A stretch of 64,000 nucleotides of DNA from Mesorhizobium sp. CAU 1732 (GTDB taxonomy: Bacteria; Pseudomonadota; Alphaproteobacteria; Rhizobiales; Rhizobiaceae), in the NCBI RefSeq assembly GCF_039888675.1, contig NZ_JBDQQR010000001.1, positions 868,001 through 932,000 of the forward strand, given 5' to 3'. The position numbers and the translations under genes were made by a program. Positions 33,043-40,693 of this stretch are shown here, piece after piece. The stretch's first letter is position 1, and every line of letters starts with the position of its first letter. The notes under the pieces were generated by a model that worked only from the letters and a program-made list of their open reading frames with translations, was not told the origin of the DNA and ran no database searches.

Positions 33043-33888
33043 TCAGGCGGGAACGTCCAGTTTGAGAATCCGAATTGCATTCTCCCCCAGCAACCCATCC
33101 AGTGCTTCCTGGGGAAGGTCAAGGGCGCGGACTTCCTTGAGCGACTGGGTGATGTTCTGGACGGGCCAGTCCGTGCCCCACATCACCTTCTTCATGCCGT
33201 CATAATTGGCGAAGCCGCGCTGTGCGATGTAGTCCACGAAGTGCTGCGACCAGGTCGAGGGCGGATGGGCGTCCGCGATGATGTAGACGTTCTCGTGCCC
33301 GATCGCGGCGCTGGTCATCTCGTAATCCATCGGCACGCCGATATGCAGGCCGATCAGCGTCAGTTCGGGGAAGTCGTAGGCCGCATCCTCAAGCCATTGC
33401 GGACGGGCGCACAGCTTGCCGCCCGAGCGCGGCGACTGGCGGCCGACCTGCAGCGTGATCGGCACGCCGAGCTCGCAGCATTTGGCGTAGATCGGCCAGT
33501 AGGTACGGTCGTTGATCGGCACGCCGAACCAGTGCGGGTAGACGTGGACGCCCTTGAAGCCGAGTTCGGTCACGGCACGCTCGATGTAGCGCAGCGTCTC
33601 CATGCCGCTGAGCGGATTGATGCCGCACCAGCCGAAGAAACGGTCGGGGTACTTCTGGAGAACCGGATAGACCTCGTCGACATGGGTGGCCAGCAATTCG
33701 CCGCGCACGCCGTTCTGCACGACATTGGCGATGATGCCGGTCATCGCGACGCCGTTCCGGTCCATCTCCGCGATATAGGCTTCGGGGTCGATACCTCGGG
33801 CGGTCTTCTTGTCGATGCCGAGCACGTCGTAGAGCTTGAGCTGCGTATGCGGCTTGAAGTTGGTGCTGATGTCGATGATGCGCGCCAT
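33043..33888 (-). CDS. Amidohydrolase family 2 protein, HxH motif absent (second copy)
   Basis: A 281-residue TIM-barrel protein related to the amidohydrolases at 24298 and 39731 but more divergent. Retained metal-site candidates are HVYPHWFGV, LIGLHIGVPM and VMWGTDWPV. The N-terminal strand reads IDISTNFKPH, again without HxH. The loop after GLHIGV differs (MDYEMTSAAIGHENVYIIAD), hinting at another substrate. It follows the SsuC-type permease gene by 24 bases in a long operon with an importer, a cysteine hydrolase and an acetoacetate-decarboxylase-fold protein. It probably acts on the imported compound; reaction type (hydrolysis, hydration or decarboxylation) is undecided. Confidence 0.86.
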   Translation of the reverse strand: MARIIDISTNFKPHTQLKLYDVLGIDKKTARGIDPEAYIAEMDRNGVAMTGIIANVVQNGVRGELLATHVDEVYPVLQKYPDRFFGWCGINPLSGMETLRYIERAVTELGFKGVHVYPHWFGVPINDRTYWPIYAKCCELGVPITLQVGRQSPRSGGKLCARPQWLEDAAYDFPELTLIGLHIGVPMDYEMTSAAIGHENVYIIADAHPPSTWSQHFVDYIAQRGFANYDGMKKVMWGTDWPVQNITQSLKEVRALDLPQEALDGLLGENAIRILKLDVPA

Positions 33889-33912
33889 GACGGCTCCTCC
33901 GGTTGGTTCGAA

Positions 33913-34683
33913 CTAGCGCTGGCCGGCGACGGATTCGTGCCACGGCGTCACGTAGCGACGCAGCAGGACCACGAGGAAGTAGAGGATGAGGCCGAGCACG
34001 GTGAGCAGCATGATCACGCCGAACATCGCCTTGACGTCGAAGGCGTTGAGCGTCGCGACCGCCATGTAGCCGAGGCCCTGGCTGCCGCCGAGATATTCGC
34101 CGACGATCGCGCCGATGGTGGCGAGCACGATACCGACCTCCATGCCGGTAAGGATGAAGGGCAAGGCGTTGGGCAGCTCGACGTCACGGAAGGTCGCCCA
34201 GCGGCTGGCGTTCAGCGCCAGCATCACGTCGCGATGGCCGCGCTCGACCGATTTGATGCCCAGAATGGTGTTCGTCATGATCGGGAAGAAGGCGATCACC
34301 GCTGCCAGCACGACCTTCGAGGTCATGCCGAAGCCGAACCACACGATGAAGAGCGGGATCAGTGCGACCTTCGGCATCACCTGAAGGCCGACGATCAGCG
34401 GGTTGAGTGTGCGCTCCAGCCAGCGGATCTTGCCGAGGAAGCCGCCAAAGGTGATGCCGATCACCACCGCGATCGCAAAGCCCGCGACGGTTTCGAACAG
34501 CGTCACCCAGATGTGCCGGTAGGTGCGCGGGTCCGACAAGAGCGCGACGACCGCGCTCCACACATCGACCGGCGACGGCAGGATGAAGGGCGAGACCTCG
34601 AAGACGCGGACATAGGCTTCCCACACGAGCACGATGGCCGCGAGCAGGAGAGGGGTAGCGATCCAGGATGTGTAGCGTGCCAT
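33913..34683 (-). CDS. SsuC/TauC-type ABC transporter permease
   Basis: A 256-residue inner-membrane permease of the nitrate/sulfonate/taurine class with about six hydrophobic segments. The coupling EAA-like loop is at LNASRWATFRDVELPNALPF followed by the family-typical GIVLATIGAIVGEYLGGSQG. The start ATG at 34683 gives the standard N-terminus; the longer open frame to 34794 overlaps the ATPase gene. It partners the ATPase at 34703 and the binding protein at 36113. This transporter class moves many anions and heterocycles, so the name does not imply sulfonates. Confidence 0.9.
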   Translation of the reverse strand: MARYTSWIATPLLLAAIVLVWEAYVRVFEVSPFILPSPVDVWSAVVALLSDPRTYRHIWVTLFETVAGFAIAVVIGITFGGFLGKIRWLERTLNPLIVGLQVMPKVALIPLFIVWFGFGMTSKVVLAAVIAFFPIMTNTILGIKSVERGHRDVMLALNASRWATFRDVELPNALPFILTGMEVGIVLATIGAIVGEYLGGSQGLGYMAVATLNAFDVKAMFGVIMLLTVLGLILYFLVVLLRRYVTPWHESVAGQR

Positions 34684-34702
34684 GGGGGCCGTCTCCAATG
34701 CG

Positions 34703-35509
34703 TCAGGCGAAGGTGTCGAGCCGCTGGCGCAGGTCGAGTTCGTAGTTCTGGAATTCGGGCGTCGATTGCACGTAGATGTCGCGCGGCCGGGCAATGTCGA
34801 TCTCGGTCAGCGTGTCCATGCGGCCCGGTCGCGGCGACAGGAGCAGCACCCGGTCGGCGAGGAACACGGCCTCGCGGATCGAGTGCGTGACGAGGATGAT
34901 CGTGCAGCCGCTTTCGCGCCAGATGCGCTGGAGCTCGAGGTTCATCTGGTCGCGCGTCATCGCGTCGAGCGCCCCGAACGGCTCGTCCATGAGGAGGATT
35001 TGGGGCTTGCAGCTCAAGGCGCGCGCGATCGCGGCGCGCTGCCGCATGCCGCCGGAGAGCTCCCGCGGCCAGCGCTTCTCGAAGCCCTTGATGCCGACGA
35101 GTTCGCACAGTTCGGCTGCGCGCGCGCGGCGCTCCGCTTTGCCCATGCCGCGCAGCTTCAACGGCAGTGCGATGTTGTCCTCGATCGTCATCCAGGGGAA
35201 GAGGTTCGCGTCCTGGAAGACCACGCCCAGTTCCTGCATCACCGTGTCGTTGCGCTCACGTCCGTTCCACAGCGGCTGGCCGCCGACCTGGACCTCGCCA
35301 CCGGTCGACTTCAGAAGGCCGGCGATGATGCGCAGAAGGGTGGTCTTGCCGCAGCCCGAGGGCCCCAGCAGAACGAGAAACTCGCCCTGCGAAATTTCGA
35401 GATTGACGTCCGTGAGAGCCAGCACGTCGATGTCGCGCGTCTGGTAGCGCTGCTCGATGTCGAGGAGCTTGATCTTGACGGGCGCGGCGTCAGCAGTTGG
35501 TTCCGTCAT
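34703..35509 (-). CDS. SsuB/TauB-type ABC transporter ATP-binding protein
   Basis: A 268-residue ATPase. Walker A is GPSGCGKTTLL, the Q-loop region is VVFQDANLFPWMT, the signature is [15 protein letters not shown] and Walker B is ILLMDEPFGALD, followed by VTHSIREAVFLADRV. The Phe-Pro-Trp after the Q-loop is typical of the SsuB/TauB/ThiZ group. The start at 35509 is four bases behind the cysteine-hydrolase stop, so the two are one transcript. Confidence 0.92.
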   Translation of the reverse strand: MTEPTADAAPVKIKLLDIEQRYQTRDIDVLALTDVNLEISQGEFLVLLGPSGCGKTTLLRIIAGLLKSTGGEVQVGGQPLWNGRERNDTVMQELGVVFQDANLFPWMTIEDNIALPLKLRGMGKAERRARAAELCELVGIKGFEKRWPRELSGGMRQRAAIARALSCKPQILLMDEPFGALDAMTRDQMNLELQRIWRESGCTIILVTHSIREAVFLADRVLLLSPRPGRMDTLTEIDIARPRDIYVQSTPEFQNYELDLRQRLDTFA

Positions 35510-35513
35510 TGTG

Positions 35514-36113
35514 TCATGTCCGTAGGAGGTCGCGGGCACGGTGGCTGTCGAGGATGCGGGCAAATCCGAACTCCATTGCGGCCAGCGAGGCCTTGTGTAC
35601 GTCCATGTCGAAATCGGCGCAGGCGTCCGCCACGACAAAGGTCTCGAAATCGCGTTGGCCGAGGTCGCGCACGGTGCTTTCGACGCACATCGACGTGGTG
35701 ACCCCGCACACCAGAACGCGGCGATAGAGGCCGTCGTGCAGGATGGCTTCCAGCCTCGTATTGACGAGCGCGGAGAAACGCGGCTTGTCGATGATGAGGT
35801 CGCCATCGTGCGGCGTCACGACGTCCGAGAGCTCTTCGTCCCCGCTGCCGCGCCGCAGAGCGCCGATCTTCGCGAGGTTGGGCCTGATCGTACGGATCAG
35901 CTCGCCGCCGTCCGAATAGTCCGGGGCAAAGACCATGCGCGTCCAGGCAACCGTGGCGCCCGCCTCACGTGCATCCCGCGCGAGCGCGTCGCACACGGAC
36001 GCTGCATGGCGAAGCTGCTCGATGGGACGCCCCTGCAGGGCCATCGACCCGCCGGCGTCGCAGAACGCGCGCTGGGGATCGATGACGAGCAGGAGTGTTT
36101 TCGGCTGCACCAT
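35514..36113 (-). CDS. Isochorismatase family cysteine hydrolase
   Basis: A 199-residue cysteine hydrolase with an intact triad: Asp12 in LLVIDPQRAF, Lys110 in LIIDKPRFSA and Cys143 in CGVTTSMCVEST. The compact size and spacing match nicotinamidase/maleamate amidase-like members. It sits between the binding protein and ATPase genes of an ABC importer, with its ATG overlapping the preceding stop by one base, so it is made together with the transporter and probably deaminates the incoming amide. The precise amide is unknown. Confidence 0.9.
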   Translation of the reverse strand: MVQPKTLLLVIDPQRAFCDAGGSMALQGRPIEQLRHAASVCDALARDAREAGATVAWTRMVFAPDYSDGGELIRTIRPNLAKIGALRRGSGDEELSDVVTPHDGDLIIDKPRFSALVNTRLEAILHDGLYRRVLVCGVTTSMCVESTVRDLGQRDFETFVVADACADFDMDVHKASLAAMEFGFARILDSHRARDLLRT

Positions 36114-37138
36114 CAGGAGAAAGCAAGCTGCCGTGCGGTGTCGTCGTGGAAGTTCTGGTCCGCGGTCTCCTGGATCAGGCCTGCCTTCAGCATCAGGGCG
36201 TAGGCCGATTTCCAGCTTTCCTCGTTCGATGCCAGCTTGTCGGCATAGGGCGCCTCGTACTTCGCCAGCGTGTGCTTGAGAACGGCAAGGCCCTTGTCGG
36301 GACGGTTCGCCTCGAACACGTCGTACTTGGCGGTGACCTGATCGATGATCGGCGCGAGATCGTCGGAGGAGAGCAGGATGCCGAGCGTCTCGTGAACCGA
36401 GGCGAGGAACGCCGCGATCTGCTCGCCGCTTTCGGCCAACTGCTTCTTCGATGTCATGTAGACCTGACCGGGGCAGGGCGCGACTTCGTCGGTGGACCAG
36501 GCCACGACCGGCTGCTTGTCGACCTGAAGCTGGAACACCGTATCGCTGGTGGCGATGAAGCCGGCGATGCGGCCCTGCTTGACCAGTTCGAACGCGGCCG
36601 GCGCGTTGCCGACGACTTCGCGCGGCACGTCGTCCTTGGTGACGTCGCGGGCGGCGAGCATCATGTCGAGAATGTTTTCGGTCGCGCCTGCGGCCGAGAC
36701 GATGCCCATGGTCTTGCCGGCCATGTCCTCGGGCTTCTCGATCGGGGCGTCCTGCGCGCTGATCACGTAGAAAATGTCGCGCTGGTAGATGTCGCCGACG
36801 GCGACGATCGACGGATCGGTCGCATAGGCCTTGATGAGGTCCGTGCCGCCGGTGCGCGAGATCAGCGCGTTGCCGGCAGTCACCTGCTGCACGGCCATCG
36901 ACGAGCCGCGTCCGCCTTCGATGGTGACGTTGAGACCGTGCTTCTCGAAGATGCCGCCGACGTCGGAATACATCGTCTCGATGAAGGAGATGAGATAGCC
37001 GAAGGGCGTCAGATAGGTGACGTCGGTCACGCCCTGGGCGCGTGCCGCGCCGGTCATGAGGCCCGGCATGAGGGCGCTGGCACCGAGAGCCTGCGCGCCG
37101 ATGAGGAACTTGCGGCGGTCGATCGTGAATGTGTTCAT
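36113..37138 (-). CDS. SsuA/NMT1-type ABC transporter substrate-binding protein
   Basis: A 341-residue binding protein. The N-terminus carries a Tat-like signal (DRRKFLIGAQALGAS) and a likely cleavage at ARAQG near residue 35. The mature part begins VTDVTYLTPFGYLISFIETM and shows the NMT1/SsuA fold pattern (VQQVTAGNALISRTGGTDLI, GKTMGIVSAAGATENI). Tat export suggests folding in the cytoplasm, seen in several rhizobial binding proteins of this class. The ligand is not predictable. Second gene of its operon, after the acetoacetate-decarboxylase-like gene. Confidence 0.88.
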   Translation of the reverse strand: MNTFTIDRRKFLIGAQALGASALMPGLMTGAARAQGVTDVTYLTPFGYLISFIETMYSDVGGIFEKHGLNVTIEGGRGSSMAVQQVTAGNALISRTGGTDLIKAYATDPSIVAVGDIYQRDIFYVISAQDAPIEKPEDMAGKTMGIVSAAGATENILDMMLAARDVTKDDVPREVVGNAPAAFELVKQGRIAGFIATSDTVFQLQVDKQPVVAWSTDEVAPCPGQVYMTSKKQLAESGEQIAAFLASVHETLGILLSSDDLAPIIDQVTAKYDVFEANRPDKGLAVLKHTLAKYEAPYADKLASNEESWKSAYALMLKAGLIQETADQNFHDDTARQLAFS

Positions 37139-37176
37139 GTTACCCTCTTTCTTGTTGTTGATGGATCGCAGCCGTT

Positions 37177-38010
37177 TCAGGCGGCGCCGTAGTCGTGCAG
37201 GAGGCGAGCCTTGCGGTCCGTGGTCCAGCCGCGCTGGTAGGCGTAGCCGCCCGTGATTTGGACGCTGCCCAGAAGATCGAGATCTTCATCCTCCGCATCG
37301 CCGAAGTTGAGATGGCCGGTTCCGGCGCGGATGCCGCTCATCGAGACGTTGGTGAAGCCGAGCTCGAAAAGTTGCTCGATATCGCCGACGTCAGGGCTGG
37401 GCGACGCGATGTAGCGATAGAGGAAGGTCGAGCCGCCATGGCCCGGCAATGCGGTCAGGTCCTCGCCGCCCGCCTTGAAGTCGATCGCCATGTCCAGCAC
37501 GCGGCGCCCGTAGCGCGAGACGGTGCCGCCGAGCGTGAAATCGCTGCCAGCAAAGGCCGGGTTGGTCACCTGATGCCGGGTGCGGTCGATGGTGCCGAGA
37601 CGCTTCCCCCAGCCGAAGATCGCGCCCATGCCGAGCGACCAGTCGCGATCGACCCAGACCAGCGCGCTGTAGCGGCCGATCCTGTCGCCGAACTTGCAGT
37701 AGAAGCCCAGAACGCACTCATTGTAGGAGGAGCGCGACGGGTCGCGCCAGATCTGCTCGGGATTGCCGGTGCTGACCTTCGCCATCTCGGCGATCATCAC
37801 CCAGCCGTCACCGCCGTCGAGTGGTTCGAGACCGGGCGGAAGCAGCTTGGCGACCGCGGACGGGTCCGCCTTGAAGGTGACGTGAAGCGCTTCGCAACTG
37901 ATGTGGTGCGGCAGGGGTTCGACGAGGGAACTGCGGCCCGTCGCGGTGCGCGGCCATGACTGACCTTTCCAGGGCCGTCCCTGCGCGTCGGGTGTTGCCG
38001 CTTCCTGCAT
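37177..38010 (-). CDS. Acetoacetate decarboxylase family protein
   Basis: A 277-residue protein with the acetoacetate decarboxylase (ADC) fold pattern: ISCEALHVTFKADPSAVAKL, a central strand region ECVLGFYCKFGDRIGRYSAL, and an active-site loop FGWGKRLGTIDRT. ADC uses two adjacent lysines; here the pair is Lys136-Arg137. The first lysine could still form a Schiff base while the pKa-lowering neighbour is changed, so the reaction may be an aldol, hydratase or cyclase type rather than decarboxylation. The start at 38010 is preceded by GAGG; a longer in-frame ATG at 38052 overlaps the candidate operator. First gene of the transporter operon. Confidence 0.82.
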   Translation of the reverse strand: MQEAATPDAQGRPWKGQSWPRTATGRSSLVEPLPHHISCEALHVTFKADPSAVAKLLPPGLEPLDGGDGWVMIAEMAKVSTGNPEQIWRDPSRSSYNECVLGFYCKFGDRIGRYSALVWVDRDWSLGMGAIFGWGKRLGTIDRTRHQVTNPAFAGSDFTLGGTVSRYGRRVLDMAIDFKAGGEDLTALPGHGGSTFLYRYIASPSPDVGDIEQLFELGFTNVSMSGIRAGTGHLNFGDAEDEDLDLLGSVQITGGYAYQRGWTTDRKARLLHDYGAA

Positions 38011-38050
38011 GCCGTGAATACCTCTGGACCGGAGGATATGATCTATAGGC

Positions 38051-38059
38051 ATAACAATA
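38051..38059. promoter_or_regulatory. Candidate operator ATAACAATA before the ADC-like/SsuABC operon
   Basis: The shared octamer ATAACAAT lies 40 bases before the start of the ADC-like gene. The 269-base gap 38011-38279 otherwise contains a small ATGC-CATA-GCAT palindrome near 38226-38237 and no gene that I can support. Confidence 0.45.
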
Positions 38060-38279
38060 GGCAGAAACAGGCTGGCGCTTCAAGTGGAATCTGGTGAGGC
38101 TGGCTACAGGCCTCACGATCGCGCAGGACCGCGTGTAACGATGCGATCGACCTATCCGCCCGGCGCAACCTGCGGCTGCGGGCGTGAGAGACTAATGTGC
38201 GGGAGACAGGACGCGCTGGTCCGATATGCCATAGCATTATTGCTTTTGAAAACGCGCCGCTTGCGTCGTTTCTTCGGGC

Positions 38280-39734
38280 TCAGTCCTTCTCGAAGGTCGC
38301 CTGCAGAGCCGGCTTGAGCACCTTGCCGGCGCTGTTTCGGGGCAAGTCGTCTACAAAAATGACGCTCTCCGGCACCTTGTAGGGCGCAAGTCTTGTCGCG
38401 CACCAGGACTTCAACGCCTCTCCATCGACGGATTGCCGGGCGACCACGAAGGCGACGACATCTTCGCCCAGCCGTTGCGAGGGGCGGCCGACGACCGCAG
38501 CTTCCTCGACGTCCTCGTGCTCGCGCAGCACCTGCTCGATCTCCGGCGGATAGATGTTCACGCCACCCCGGATGATCATGTCCTTGCGCCGGCCGCGCAG
38601 GGTGACGTAGCCGCCTGCATCGATCTCGGCGATGTCTCCGGGGTAGAACCAGCCGTCGCGGAACGGGCTTTCGTCGACCTCTTGTTCCCCGAAATAGCCC
38701 TGGGCAACGCCGGGGCCGCGATAGCGCAAGAGGCCGACCGTGCCGGGCTCCAGCGGATCGTGATCGTCCGACACGACCTGAACCTCGACCCCGAAGACGG
38801 GGCGGCCGACCGAATTCGGGCTGACGATCCGCGTCTCGGGCGTCGCGAGCGAAATGCCGCCGCCTTCGGTGGACGCGTAATATTCGACGAAATTGTCGTT
38901 GAGCGTTGCCGCGATCGCCGCCTTCTCGTCCGGGTCCAGCGGCGCGCCGCTGGAGATCAGCAGCCGAAGCCGTCGCATCGCGGCCTTCTCGGCTTCGGAA
39001 GCGTCGAGCAGCTTGCGCAACTGCGTCGGCACGAGAAACGTGCTGGTGGCGTCGGCGCGTTCGAGCTCGCCTGCCAGCGCCGCGCTGTCGAAGGGCGGCG
39101 GGAAGAGGATCACCGTGCCGCCGGCAAACAGGATCGACATCGCGAAGGTGCGTCCGCCGCCGAAATAGAGCGGCGTCGCGGACACGTAGCGATCCGTGCT
39201 GTTCAGCCCGAGATTGATCCAGTGCGTCCAGAAGCGGCGCAGCATCTGCTGGTGCGTGATGCAGGGCCCCTTTGGCCTGCCCGTCGTCCCGGATGACAGC
39301 GACAGAAGCAGCGGCAGGTTGGTGCCTTGCATCGGATCGAGATCGACGTGCTCGGCGGGAGCGTCAGGCAGCGCGTCCAGCGTTCTGACCGGCGTCGCGC
39401 CCATCGGCGCGGCATCGATCTCCACCACGACGAGCTTCGCGGCGAAATGGCCGGCGACCGTAATCTTTTCCGCGTCCGTCCAGCGCCAGTCCATCGGCAG
39501 GATGACCGAGCCCATGCGCGCCAAGGCGTAGTTCGCGATCAGATGGTCGGGCGTGTCCTTGAGACAGACTCCGACGACGTCGCCGGCGCGAATGCCGAAG
39601 CTCTGGAAGCGCGCGGACGTGGCACGGACGCGGTCGGTCAGTTCTGCATAAGACAGCGTGACCGCGCCCGCCACGATCGCGGGATGGTCCGGCCGCGCCC
39701 GGGCATTGATCTCGATGCCGTCGGCAAGGTTCAT
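38280..39734 (-). CDS. AMP-dependent acyl-CoA synthetase
   Basis: A 484-residue adenylate-forming ligase of the ANL superfamily. The phosphate loop is LSLSSGTTGRPKGP, the A4/A5 region is EYYASTEGGG, the hinge and ribose site is WFYPGDIAEID, and the C-terminal catalytic lysine is in PRNSAGKVLKPAL. It activates a carboxylic acid to its CoA thioester via acyl-AMP. The length and short spacing suggest medium-chain or aryl acid specificity, unproven. The start overlaps the amidohydrolase stop by four bases (ATGA), so the ligase probably acts on that enzyme's product. Confidence 0.92.
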   Translation of the reverse strand: MNLADGIEINARARPDHPAIVAGAVTLSYAELTDRVRATSARFQSFGIRAGDVVGVCLKDTPDHLIANYALARMGSVILPMDWRWTDAEKITVAGHFAAKLVVVEIDAAPMGATPVRTLDALPDAPAEHVDLDPMQGTNLPLLLSLSSGTTGRPKGPCITHQQMLRRFWTHWINLGLNSTDRYVSATPLYFGGGRTFAMSILFAGGTVILFPPPFDSAALAGELERADATSTFLVPTQLRKLLDASEAEKAAMRRLRLLISSGAPLDPDEKAAIAATLNDNFVEYYASTEGGGISLATPETRIVSPNSVGRPVFGVEVQVVSDDHDPLEPGTVGLLRYRGPGVAQGYFGEQEVDESPFRDGWFYPGDIAEIDAGGYVTLRGRRKDMIIRGGVNIYPPEIEQVLREHEDVEEAAVVGRPSQRLGEDVVAFVVARQSVDGEALKSWCATRLAPYKVPESVIFVDDLPRNSAGKVLKPALQATFEKD

Positions 39735-40597
39735 GCCGCGCCGTCCAGTTTGTAGATGCGCAGGGCGTTGTCGCGCAGGAACTTGCGCTTCGACGCAGGG
39801 CGCAAGTCCAGCTCGTCGATCTGGCGCATCGTCTCGCCGAAATCGAGGACCGGGAAGTCCGTGCCGAAGATGACTTTGTCCTGGCCGTAGGTGTTGATGT
39901 AGTTGACGAAGGATTGCGGCCAGTAGCGCGGCGCATGGGCGTCGGAACCGATGAAGACGTTGGCGTGCTTCCAGGCCATCGCGATCATTTCATCGGCCCA
40001 CGGAATGCCGATATGGATGCCGATCAGCTTCAGCTCGGGAAAGTCGCAGGCGACCGCATCGAGGGTGATCGGACGGCCGACGCTGCGGCGCGGATACGAT
40101 TTGTCGTAGATCAGTGACTGTCCGACCTGCAACTGGATCGGCACGTCCAGCTCGACGCATTTCGCGTAAAACGGATAGTAGCGTGCGTGATCCGGCGCGA
40201 GTTCGAACCAGTGCGGATAGAGATGCGCGCCGATGAAGCCGTCGTCGCGAACGGCCTTCTCAAGCGCGCGGACGCCATCCATGCCTTCGGTCGGGTCGAT
40301 GCCGGCCAACGCGAGAAACCGGTCCGGATGAAGCCGCACGGCGTCGGCGACGAGTTCGTACGGCACGTGATAGCAGGCGCGGTGTCCGGCCTGTCCCACC
40401 TTGGCCGCGATCAGCATCGAGCGCTCGATGTTGGCGGCGTCCATGCGGCGCAGCATCTCGTCCAGCGAGATGCCCTCGAACGTGCCGCGATCGACCTTGA
40501 CCTTGCCGGTGTAGAAGGCTTCGCGGTCGGGGCGGCCCGCAAGCGCTTCCCTGGTCCAGATATTCACCACCGCGTCGATCGCGCCGTAGCCTTCCAT
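39731..40597 (-). CDS. Amidohydrolase family 2 protein, HxH motif absent (third copy)
   Basis: A 288-residue TIM-barrel protein very similar to the one at 24298; both share PHWFEL, YYPFYAKCVEL, CDFPELKLIGIHIGIPW and IFGTDFPVL. The N-terminal strand reads IDAVVNIWTREA with no HxH, so two of the usual metal ligands are lost while the His and Asp positions later in the barrel remain. It is the first gene of a two-gene unit with an acyl-CoA synthetase and is divergent from a nitrilase gene. Together these suggest nitrile or amide cleavage, ring or carboxyl processing, then CoA activation; the order is inference. Confidence 0.87.
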   Translation of the reverse strand: MEGYGAIDAVVNIWTREALAGRPDREAFYTGKVKVDRGTFEGISLDEMLRRMDAANIERSMLIAAKVGQAGHRACYHVPYELVADAVRLHPDRFLALAGIDPTEGMDGVRALEKAVRDDGFIGAHLYPHWFELAPDHARYYPFYAKCVELDVPIQLQVGQSLIYDKSYPRRSVGRPITLDAVACDFPELKLIGIHIGIPWADEMIAMAWKHANVFIGSDAHAPRYWPQSFVNYINTYGQDKVIFGTDFPVLDFGETMRQIDELDLRPASKRKFLRDNALRIYKLDGAA

Positions 40598-40619
40598 GAT
40601 GCACCTGTTCTTTCAATTC

Positions 40620-40631
40620 ATATTGTTATAT
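40620..40631. promoter_or_regulatory. Candidate operator ATATTGTTATAT in divergent region
   Basis: The core octamer ATTGTTAT (40622-40629) lies inside ATATTGTTATAT in the 96-base gap between the divergent amidohydrolase and nitrilase genes. It is the most symmetrical of the four copies (ATAT at both ends). A single bound regulator could control both directions. Confidence 0.5.
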
Positions 40632-40693
40632 CAATGCATCATATCGAAGCGCGGTCTGCAAGGAATATTGTCGATGAGGGGCAATCGGACATC

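Noticed and set aside
33913..37138. Assignment as a taurine or alkanesulfonate importer
   Set aside because: No monooxygenase (SsuD, TauD) or sulfur-specific gene is nearby; the Ssu/Tau/NMT1 class transports many other compounds.
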